This document shows positions 25,338 to 32,563 of a stretch of 64,000 bases of DNA, in pieces; the stretch's first letter is position 1, and each line of letters begins with the position of its first letter. Where the stretch lies: contig JBLNCE010000055.1 of assembly GCA_050260415.1 (NCBI GenBank), forward strand, positions 30,185 through 94,184. The letters are read 5' to 3'. The notes under the pieces are model-generated. The model was not told where the DNA came from. It searched no databases and saw only the letters and a program-made list of their open reading frames with translations. Source of the DNA: JBLNCE01 sp050260415. GTDB taxonomy: Bacteria; Bacillota; UBA4882; JAAYXC01. The position numbers were made by a program, and so were the translations under genes.

Positions 25338-26360
25338 TTACTTCCTGAGGTTCGGATGGTACACGCCGGTCTTCACGAAATCCTTGGCCACCGGCAGCCA
25401 AGATTCGCCCATTTCCCAGGGGATGAGCGCATTCTGGTAGGTCTTGGCGCTGACCCAGACGATCGGGGAATAGGTCTTCTTCTGGTATTTTTCGCCCTTC
25501 AGGTAGGCGATGAGGTTATAGGCGCAGATCATGCCGTGCAGCGTCGGGGATTGGCTCAGGGCGAAGTCGAGGTAGCCCTTCTTGAAGTTCTCGACGTCCA
25601 TGGGAGCGCCGTTGATGGAGACGACGGCGACCTTGTTCATGTCGACCTTCATCTCGCGCATGGCCTGGATGATGCCTTCCGTGATCTCGGCGCAGCCGCC
25701 TAAGGCCGCGTTGAACTTCACGCCGGACTGGATGATGTTCTTCATGATGTTCAAGGACTTGTCGGTCGCGTAGTCGCCGTACTGGATGTCGGTGGCGAGC
25801 TTGAAGTCCTTGACGTTTTTCATCTCATCCGTCAAGCCTTTGATGCCCTGGACGATCGTGGGGCTGCCGGCGATGCCGGAGATATAGACCAGGTTGATGG
25901 GGCCGCTGACGTCCCGGCGGAGTTTGTTCACGGTGTACTTGTAGACGTCATACCAGTTGAAGTCGATATCCGCGAAGGGTTTGCCGGGGCCAGCCGCGAG
26001 GCCGCTCTCCGTGATCTGGATGGGGATCTTGGCGTCGTTCGCCAGTTTGCAAGAGAACTGGGCGCTCTCGGGCGTGGCGGCCGTCAGGTTGATGGCGTCG
26101 ACGCCCATGGTGATGAGGTTCTGGACCGCGGTGGTTTCATTGCTGGGGTTGTACTGATGGAACTGGAAAGTCACCTTGAAGCCCTGTTCCTTGGCGACCA
26201 TCTCGTAGGCCTGCTTGAAGAAACCGAACCAACCGGCCTCGTAAGGAAGGACCACACCGACCGTGTACTGCTTTGACGCGGAGAACACCGCTGGCCCGGC
26301 CACCGCGACCAGCATCGCGACGGCCAACAGGATGAATAGACCCTTACCGCTTCTCCTCAT
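25338..26360 (-). CDS. Sugar ABC transporter substrate-binding protein (RbsB-like)
   Basis: The 340-residue exported protein has a signal peptide (MRRSGKGLFILLAVAMLVAV then AGPAVFSASKQY). It continues as a periplasmic-binding-protein fold of the ribose type: VVLPYEAGWFGFFKQAYEMV, then NLITMGVDAINLTAATPESA and CAEITEGIIQAMRE. It delivers a sugar to the RbsAC-type transporter encoded downstream. GGGAGGTT precedes the ATG. It is the first gene of the leftward operon that continues through ATPase, permease, Gfo/Idh/MocA oxidoreductase and URO-D-like protein. The ligand cannot be read from sequence; a cyclitol or a deoxy/keto sugar processed by a dehydrogenase would fit the neighbours. Confidence 0.88.
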   Translation of the reverse strand: MRRSGKGLFILLAVAMLVAVAGPAVFSASKQYTVGVVLPYEAGWFGFFKQAYEMVAKEQGFKVTFQFHQYNPSNETTAVQNLITMGVDAINLTAATPESAQFSCKLANDAKIPIQITESGLAAGPGKPFADIDFNWYDVYKYTVNKLRRDVSGPINLVYISGIAGSPTIVQGIKGLTDEMKNVKDFKLATDIQYGDYATDKSLNIMKNIIQSGVKFNAALGGCAEITEGIIQAMREMKVDMNKVAVVSINGAPMDVENFKKGYLDFALSQSPTLHGMICAYNLIAYLKGEKYQKKTYSPIVWVSAKTYQNALIPWEMGESWLPVAKDFVKTGVYHPNLRK

Positions 26361-26384
26361 CTTCCAAACCTCCCATGTTTTATT

Positions 26385-26429
26385 AATAACGGATCATCCA
26401 CGGGTAACACAGCGCCCGCATCCGTTATT
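26385..26429. promoter_or_regulatory. Inverted repeat upstream of rbsB-like gene
   Basis: AATAACGGAT (26385-26394) and ATCCGTTATT (26420-26429) are perfect 10-bp inverted arms separated by 25 bp, just upstream of the start of the leftward sugar transporter operon. A repressor binding two half sites, or an mRNA leader hairpin, would fit. The regulator is not in the window. The remaining gap to 26568 holds a small CCTGCC/GGCAGG hairpin and no gene. Confidence 0.4.
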
Positions 26430-26568
26430 TCCCAAAGGTGCCAATCCCCTCCAGTTGAGTGTAATTTTCCTGCCTCAAGCAGGCAGGACAAGTTCTGGCA
26501 TCCTTAACAATACTACGGGGTCATTCCCTTTCCTGCTCAACCGGCGAGGGAATTTGTGGTCCGCTCCT

Positions 26569-26772
26569 CTATGACGGGCCCCCAAACTCCGCGACGTCGT
26601 CCTCGGAGAGAAAAGCCGCCTGTACTTCCATCCGCCGCTCGTTTTCCAGATCCCTGACTTCCACCATCCCGGTATCCTCGTGGATCCGTTCCAGCCAGAC
26701 CGGCGCATGGCCATAATGCACGCCGATTACGCCGCGCGATGCCATGATCTCCTGCGCGCGCTTGATGTCCAG
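26569..26772 (-). CDS. sspH: H-type small acid-soluble spore protein
   Basis: The predicted 67-residue product begins LDIKRAQEIMASRGVIGVHY and continues HAPVWLERIHEDTGMVEVRD. It lines up with Bacillus SspH, which has MNIQRAKEL at the start, a conserved xPVxI/L segment in the middle and a hydrophobic-acidic end. H-type SASPs are made in the forespore and packed in the spore core. AAGGGAGGT (26789-26781) sits 8 nt before CTG 26772, which gives the family N-terminus. An in-frame TTG at 26781 would overlap the ribosome binding site and adds three residues. It is monocistronic. The match is to a short family but covers its whole length. Confidence 0.75.
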   Translation of the reverse strand: MDIKRAQEIMASRGVIGVHYGHAPVWLERIHEDTGMVEVRDLENERRMEVQAAFLSEDDVAEFGGPS

Positions 26773-26956
26773 GGCGATCAACCTCCCTTATGGGAGTATT
26801 CTGCCCCAGGCGGGACCGGCAAAACCGGGGTCTCGAAAGTGGAGACCATGGCGCGGGCGAAACTGCCGACGAATGCCCGGAACCGCCGATAGACGGCCGG
26901 GATGCGCGGTCTTATGATTACCTTGACATCAAAGCATAGGTGAAGGAGAACCGACC

Positions 26957-28369
26957 ATGCCGCAACCGGGGATCCTGTTCATGCCCCATGGAAACCTGCA
27001 GTATTCGCAACTGCACCCGTCCAAGCGGGGCTGGGTGATCGCGGAATCATACGAGCGGATCTTCGACATCGCGCTGCGGCTGGGCGTGAAGATCGCCTTT
27101 GAGGCTTCCGGCGAAACGCTCGCGATCATGGCCGCCGAGCGTCCCGACGTCCTCAAGAAACTTAGACTTGGCATCAGGGAAGGGCGGATCGAACCGGTCG
27201 GCTCGCCCCAGGTCCATATCATGCTCGCAAATATCGATCCCGAGATCGGCCTTGGTTCGTTGATCGACGGTCTGGACACCTGGGAAAAGCTCACCGGCGT
27301 CAGGCCGGTCACCGGCTGGAATCCGGAGTGCAGTTGGGCCTCGTTTATCCCCGATATCTTCCACGCGGCCGGTTACGAGATCCTGATCGCCGACGCGGAT
27401 TCGTATCTCTTATCCGTCGTGCTGGGGTTGCGTGAGGCGACCGGGCTCGCCTTCGACGTCCGCGGCCATAGCAACAAGAACGCCCTGTTCGCCATGGAAC
27501 GGGAGATCGCGGATAAACCCGAGGTCTTGCAAGTGCTATTCCGGCCTAATCTGCTCGCCAACGGGCTGAAGGTAATCCTGCGATCGGACATGCTCTGCAA
27601 CATCTTGCTCTGGTATCTCATGGGCGCCACCGAGGGGAACCGGACCGAACCGATTAAAACTTGGGAGGTGGAGGCCCTCCTGTCCCGTTGGCGGGACCGG
27701 ATCCCCGGCGGGGACGGTTTCCTGATGCCGTATGCCGAGGATGCCGAGTACGTGGGCACCACCGCTTATTTCTATGTCAAGCAGTTCGGGCAGGCCCGCT
27801 TCTTCGAACCGGCGCCCGAGAGCGCGATCCGTTTCGAGGAGATCCTTCGCTTCTCTCTCGATCTGGGTTTTTCCCCCATGACACCGCGGGAGGCCGCGGC
27901 AAAGTATGCGCCGATTCCCGGCAAAGGGTTCGAGGGCGTCGAAAACGGCTGCGCCTGGCACGGCGGCACCGCCAAGGCTTGGGGCAATACGGTCTATGCA
28001 CGGATTCTGGACCCGGTCTGCCGCGGTATTTTCGAGGGTCTCAAGGCGGTGGCGTCGGCGCTGGGGGTCCAGGAACCGCGCGCGGAACCGGACTTCCATG
28101 GCGTGTTAAGCCAGATCACGGCCGCCTATGTCAGCGACGCCCGCTGGCCGCCGGCGCCCACCTCGCCCGGCCGGTTCAATGTCGAGGAGGCCTTGCGCGC
28201 ACTCGAGCGGGCCAACGCATCCTTGGCCAAACTCATGAAAGAGCGGGGCCTGGAGCGGATGAAAGGACTCTACTCGCCCGGCATCATGGCCTCGCAGATT
28301 GCCGCCATCCGCGATGAGTTAATGTCGCTGCCTTATTTTGAGGAGCAAAACGGGAGCATGCGCAAATGA
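26957..28369 (+). CDS. GH57-like glycoside hydrolase
   Basis: The 470-residue cytoplasmic protein (no signal peptide) shows the conserved regions of family GH57: an N-terminal MPHGNLQYSQL (HQP-like region), TGWNPECSWASFIPDI near residue 117 with the candidate nucleophile Glu, and MPYAEDAEYVG near residue 258 with the candidate acid Asp. GH57 enzymes are retaining amylases, transferases or alpha-galactosidases acting on alpha-linked sugars. AAGGAGAA upstream of ATG 26957 supports the start. Its stop overlaps the ATG of the following sulfatase gene (ATGA), so the two are translationally coupled. The joint substrate could be a sulfated alpha-linked oligosaccharide. Specificity is unknown. Confidence 0.7.
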   Translation: MPQPGILFMPHGNLQYSQLHPSKRGWVIAESYERIFDIALRLGVKIAFEASGETLAIMAAERPDVLKKLRLGIREGRIEPVGSPQVHIMLANIDPEIGLGSLIDGLDTWEKLTGVRPVTGWNPECSWASFIPDIFHAAGYEILIADADSYLLSVVLGLREATGLAFDVRGHSNKNALFAMEREIADKPEVLQVLFRPNLLANGLKVILRSDMLCNILLWYLMGATEGNRTEPIKTWEVEALLSRWRDRIPGGDGFLMPYAEDAEYVGTTAYFYVKQFGQARFFEPAPESAIRFEEILRFSLDLGFSPMTPREAAAKYAPIPGKGFEGVENGCAWHGGTAKAWGNTVYARILDPVCRGIFEGLKAVASALGVQEPRAEPDFHGVLSQITAAYVSDARWPPAPTSPGRFNVEEALRALERANASLAKLMKERGLERMKGLYSPGIMASQIAAIRDELMSLPYFEEQNGSMRK

Positions 28370-29820
28370 ACCAGTACAAACGCCCCAATATCCTCATCTT
28401 CATGACCGACCAGGAACAGGCGCAGGTAACCCTGTCCGGCCATCCCTGTCTCACGCCGACCCTCGACCGGGTGGCCCGGGAGGGGATCCGGTTCACCTCC
28501 GCCTACCCCCCGATGGCCCACTGCTGCCCGTCCAGGGCGTCTTTCATGACCGGGCTTTACCCGTCGCAGCACGGGATCCATAACAACGTCCTCAACGAAC
28601 AGGCCATCGGCCGCTCCCTCCGGCCCGGAGTGCGGACTTTCTCCGAGATGCTGAGGCAAGCCGGCTATCGAATGTTCTTCAGCGGCAAATGGCATGTCTC
28701 GGCCACCGAAACACCGGCGGACAGGGGTTGGGAGGAACTGCACGTCACCGCGAGCATCCATGAATATCACGGGAGCCGCCGCGACACGTTCAAAGCGATG
28801 GACTACCGTCAGACGGAAACGCCTCGCAAGCGGGGTGAATTGCGGCGTCCGGGATGGGGGCCGCGTCCGCTTTACGGGACGGCGGCGCACGGCTATGCCG
28901 AGGACGGCGACTACATCGTGGTCAAAAAGGCCGTGGACCGGTTGGCGCGGCTCAAAGAGAGCCCGGATCCATGGTGCATGTATGTGGGGGTCAAGGGTCC
29001 GCACGATCCGTTCGTGGTCCCGGAAAAGTACGCTCGGATGTACGATCCCGGGGAAATCCCGCTGCCGCCCAATTATCACGACGATCTGCGGGACAAGCCG
29101 GCCGTCTACCGGCGGATGCGAAAGGTCTTCAGCCAGCTGACCGAGGACGAAGTCAAGGAATCCATCGCTCACTACTGGGGATATTGCAGCATGATGGACG
29201 ATCTCTTCAGCGAAGTTTTGACCGCCCTGGAAGACAGCGGGCAGAAGGACGACACGCTGGTGATCTTCCTCTCCGACCACGGGGAGCATTGCGGCGCCCA
29301 TGGTTTGTACGCCAAGGGCCTCAGTGCTTTCGACGAGGGTTACCGGGTCCCCTGCGTCATGCGCTGGCCCGCTTTCATCGATAGCCCCGGCCGCTCGGTC
29401 GACGCCTTTGTAACGTTGATGGACATCGCGCCGACACTGATCGAGATCGCGGGAGCGGAGAAGCTCCCCGCATGCGCCGGGGAAAGCCTGGTTCCGTTCC
29501 TGGCGGGGGAAATGCCTGGCAAGTGGCGGGAAGAAATCTTTGCCCAGTGCAACGGGGTCGAGGTCTACCACACCAGCCGAATGATACGCACCAAGGAGTA
29601 CAAGTTCGTTTACCATCCCACCGATATCGACGAATTGTACGATCTGGAGCACGATCCCCACGAACTACATAATCTTGCCGACCGACCGGAAGCCGCCCCG
29701 ATTAAGGAAGAACTCTATCGATTGATGTGGGAGAACGCCTTTAGATACGAAGACACCATCTTCAATCCATACCTGACCGTCGCCACGGCTGACTTTGGCC
29801 CGGCCCTGGTGAACAAGTGA
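28366..29820 (+). CDS. Sulfatase, formylglycine type (CCPSR)
   Basis: The 484-residue type I sulfatase hydrolyses sulfate esters. The N-terminal metal site is NILIFMTDQEQ. The maturation motif HCCPSRASFMTG has Cys53 as the residue converted to formylglycine, and SGKWHV near residue 105 and FLSDHGEHCGAHGL near 300 carry further metal and substrate ligands. There is no signal peptide, so it should act in the cytoplasm on imported sugars. The maturation enzyme is not in the window; an anaerobic radical-SAM enzyme elsewhere is expected. It overlaps the GH57-like gene by 4 nt. This copy is clearly distinct from the three sulfatases at 47.6-56.3 kb. Confidence 0.92.
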   Translation: MNQYKRPNILIFMTDQEQAQVTLSGHPCLTPTLDRVAREGIRFTSAYPPMAHCCPSRASFMTGLYPSQHGIHNNVLNEQAIGRSLRPGVRTFSEMLRQAGYRMFFSGKWHVSATETPADRGWEELHVTASIHEYHGSRRDTFKAMDYRQTETPRKRGELRRPGWGPRPLYGTAAHGYAEDGDYIVVKKAVDRLARLKESPDPWCMYVGVKGPHDPFVVPEKYARMYDPGEIPLPPNYHDDLRDKPAVYRRMRKVFSQLTEDEVKESIAHYWGYCSMMDDLFSEVLTALEDSGQKDDTLVIFLSDHGEHCGAHGLYAKGLSAFDEGYRVPCVMRWPAFIDSPGRSVDAFVTLMDIAPTLIEIAGAEKLPACAGESLVPFLAGEMPGKWREEIFAQCNGVEVYHTSRMIRTKEYKFVYHPTDIDELYDLEHDPHELHNLADRPEAAPIKEELYRLMWENAFRYEDTIFNPYLTVATADFGPALVNK

Positions 29821-29874
29821 GTCCGCTCCCGGGACGGGGGCTGGTTCCAAAATGGCGGAAAGGGGAGACTTGAA

Positions 29875-32112
29875 TTGAGAAAGAGATCCCTGGCCTGGTT
29901 CACGGTGCTCTCCATCCTCTGGCTTCTCGGTCAACTGTGTCTGGCCACCCAGGATACCTCTGCGGCCGGTGTGTCCTATTCCTTTGAACTCAGCGGCTAC
30001 GACGGCGGCGGTAATCAGAGTTGCGTCGCCGTCGATCCGTTCCATGCCGGCGTGGTGCTTGACGGGGCCGACATCTCCGGGTTTTACCGTTCCACGAACC
30101 ATGGAAACGATTGGGCTTCGGCCAACGACCACGCCCCCGGCAGTCCCCTGCTCTTTACCATCAAGAGCGATTATAAGGTAGCCTCGATCGCATTCTCAAA
30201 AAAGACCCCGAACAAAGTGTACGCCGCAGTCGGCAACCGGGGCGCGGATGGGCGGTTCTTGGTATCCACGGACGGGGGAGAGTCCTGGGAGGCCAGGTCG
30301 GACGTACCGCATTTTTCGGGCGGTAATACGAACGCCCCCGACAAACTGCCCAACCCGCATCCCCGCTCCACCGGCAACCTGATTGCCCTCGATGAAACGA
30401 ACGGCTTCATCTACGTCGCCACCTACAAAGACGGGGTCATGCGTTCATCCGATGACGGAAGGACATGGAAGACGATCGGACTGGAAGGCAAGTTTCTCCG
30501 CAGCTTGGCGAGGGATGATCAGAACCCCGACATCGTTTATGCCTGCGCCTATGGGAATGGTGTTTGGAAAACCACCGACGCGCGCGGTTCCGGGACATTC
30601 GCCAAGTTGGCCAACTCCCCGAAGACGGCCGAAGAACTCATCGTGATCGATCGTCAACTGTACGCGGCCGCCGCGGGTGAAGGTATCTGGAAATCGACCG
30701 ACGGTGGGCAGACATGGACGGTGAAGTATGCTCCGGTCAATCCCGACGCGGAGATTAGCTGGTGTTCAATTGACGGTTACGCCGGGGAGAAGGGTCACGT
30801 GCTCTATGCCGGCGCTTGGCGGCCCGTGAAAAATGCTAAAAATCCGACCATGTACGAGAGTATCGTCCGCAGCACCGACGGGGGGGAGAAATGGCAACCG
30901 ATCACCGTCGACCCCGCAAAGGTGCATTTCACCATGGGGGGACCGGGGGGCGATCTGTGGTGGCATTCCCAGGGCGAGATCGGCGAATTCACCATGATCG
31001 GCAAGGAGCGGTACATCCCCACGTACCTGGCGATCGACCCCCTGGATAAATCCCGGCTGTACGCCGCGGGGCGGGCCGGGGTATGGCGGACCGATAACGC
31101 CCTGGCCGATTCCCCCGATTGGTACCCGGCGGTGCATAAAATGAATACCACCATCAACAAGGAAATCGCGGTCGATCCGAAGCAGCCCAACCGGGTTTTC
31201 GTGACCGACGTCGATTGGGTCTTCGTCTACTCCAACGACCAGATGAAGCACATCTGGATGAACCGCCCCGCGGACTTGCTGCTGGGGACGGACATCGAAG
31301 TCGATCCCGCCACGACGCCTTCCCGGGTCTTCTTGGGGGTCGGCGCGGACAAACAGAACAGCAACGGTGAGATCATATCCATCATCGATCCGTCGGACCC
31401 CAAATCGACCTGGAAAGATGAAGGTTTGTCGGACTGCACCGGCGGGAAGCGTCCGTTGGGCATCGCGCTGGGGCAGGAGAAGGATGGGTCGCCCGTCCTC
31501 CTGGCGGCGGTCGAGGACAGCGGCATCTGGCGCCGCGCGGCCGGCGTCTGGACCAGGGTATGCGACAAGGCGATGCCCCCGCAAAAGACGCTCTTTGCCT
31601 CCTTTGCCTGGGCGCCCGGGTCCCAGTTCGTTTACTTGTACGACCGCGAAACCGGCGTCTGGCGGTCCGCCGACCGCGGTTTGACCTGGAGCAAGATCTG
31701 GGACCAACCCTCTTCACAGGAAGCCACCGGGTATCTCGCTCTTGACCCCAAGAACAGCAAGTTGTACGTCTCGACCGTCAAGGGGCTTTATGTGTTGGAG
31801 AACCCGGAAGGCGCGGTCAATCCCGTCCTCGTCAAGGAAGTCTTGGATCCGGGGCCGATTGCTTTTGCCGGCGGTTCGGTATACGTAACGACCCGGATGA
31901 CCGTCAAACCCGGGGAAGAAAGACTATCAAACCCAAGGCCGGAAGCCTGTCTCCTGCGCTCCGCCGACGGCGGTAAGACTTGGGTCAATATCGCCGACAA
32001 GACTTACCGTTCCGCGGCCGGCTTGCCCCAGGGCATCGCGGTTGCCCCCGACGGGCGCGTCTATGTCTCCATGGACGGCACGGGCGTTATCGTCGGTACA
32101 CCGTCGAAATAA
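29875..32112 (+). CDS. Secreted GH74/sortilin-like beta-propeller protein
   Basis: The 745-residue exported protein has a signal peptide (residues 1 to about 30) and then only propeller repeats. At least six Asp-box (BNR) motifs are visible: VSTDGGESWE, RSSDDGRTWK, KSTDGGQTWT, RSTDGGEKWQ, RSADRGLTWS and RSADGGKTWV. The opening GGGNQSCVAVDPFHAG then GADISGFYRS resembles the start of GH74 xyloglucanases, with Asp in the place of their TDVGGA catalytic Asp. It may therefore be an endoglycanase or a glycan-binding propeller. TTG at 29875 has GGGGAG upstream. It is closely related over its whole length to residues 25-750 of the protein at 38082. It follows the sulfatase by 54 bp. Confidence 0.75.
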   Translation: MRKRSLAWFTVLSILWLLGQLCLATQDTSAAGVSYSFELSGYDGGGNQSCVAVDPFHAGVVLDGADISGFYRSTNHGNDWASANDHAPGSPLLFTIKSDYKVASIAFSKKTPNKVYAAVGNRGADGRFLVSTDGGESWEARSDVPHFSGGNTNAPDKLPNPHPRSTGNLIALDETNGFIYVATYKDGVMRSSDDGRTWKTIGLEGKFLRSLARDDQNPDIVYACAYGNGVWKTTDARGSGTFAKLANSPKTAEELIVIDRQLYAAAAGEGIWKSTDGGQTWTVKYAPVNPDAEISWCSIDGYAGEKGHVLYAGAWRPVKNAKNPTMYESIVRSTDGGEKWQPITVDPAKVHFTMGGPGGDLWWHSQGEIGEFTMIGKERYIPTYLAIDPLDKSRLYAAGRAGVWRTDNALADSPDWYPAVHKMNTTINKEIAVDPKQPNRVFVTDVDWVFVYSNDQMKHIWMNRPADLLLGTDIEVDPATTPSRVFLGVGADKQNSNGEIISIIDPSDPKSTWKDEGLSDCTGGKRPLGIALGQEKDGSPVLLAAVEDSGIWRRAAGVWTRVCDKAMPPQKTLFASFAWAPGSQFVYLYDRETGVWRSADRGLTWSKIWDQPSSQEATGYLALDPKNSKLYVSTVKGLYVLENPEGAVNPVLVKEVLDPGPIAFAGGSVYVTTRMTVKPGEERLSNPRPEACLLRSADGGKTWVNIADKTYRSAAGLPQGIAVAPDGRVYVSMDGTGVIVGTPSK

Positions 32113-32563
32113 CCGCCAAGCGCGGCTTTGTGCTGATCCGCGAATCATGCGTGGTATCGGGACGGCATCTTATGGAACGCACCAAATCAAAAGCTTGTGG
32201 GCGTCGGAGACACGCGATATAACCGCGTTTTTCCGCCCCTGACATCTTTCGGACTAGGTGCGTTCCATAATGATGGCCAAGGCGACTTTCGCGATAGTGA
32301 ATTAGTTGCCATAAATACCAGATTATTGAAAGTAGTCTTTCTATTTCTAGACAACCCTCGACCTCTTAAGAGCGGTGTGAAAAACCCGATCTTAACCACG
32401 AAACACGCGAAATACACGAAAAATAGACGATTCGGTCTGATTTGTTTCATAGTCGTTCCGACTTTATGAATAAAGGAGATGAGGACAAAAGAATCCAGAA
32501 TTTAAATTAACGTGGCCCATTATTACTTTAGTTACAAAATCTAAAAAGAAGAAAGGGTGAAAA
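32113..32563. other. Intergenic region with partial family A repeat
   Basis: No gene is supported in these 451 bp. AGCGGTGTGAAAAACCC (32371-32387) is the head of the family A repeat without its hairpin. It is followed by AACCACGAAACACGCGAAA, a simple near-repeat. The last 60 bp are AT-rich and end in GAAAGGGTGAAAA, the ribosome binding site also used, almost letter for letter, before the phosphoesterase gene at 35566. A leader common to both secreted-protein genes is possible. Confidence 0.5.

Noticed and set aside
26455..26490. CCTGCC/GGCAGG hairpin as terminator of the SASP gene
   Set aside because: It is followed by an A-rich, not U-rich, stretch on the leftward strand and is about 80 bp past the stop. 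Not convincing.
32187..32450. An 87-codon leftward frame in the gap before the propeller gene
   Set aside because: No ribosome binding site and no recognisable family; part of it translates the head of a dispersed repeat.
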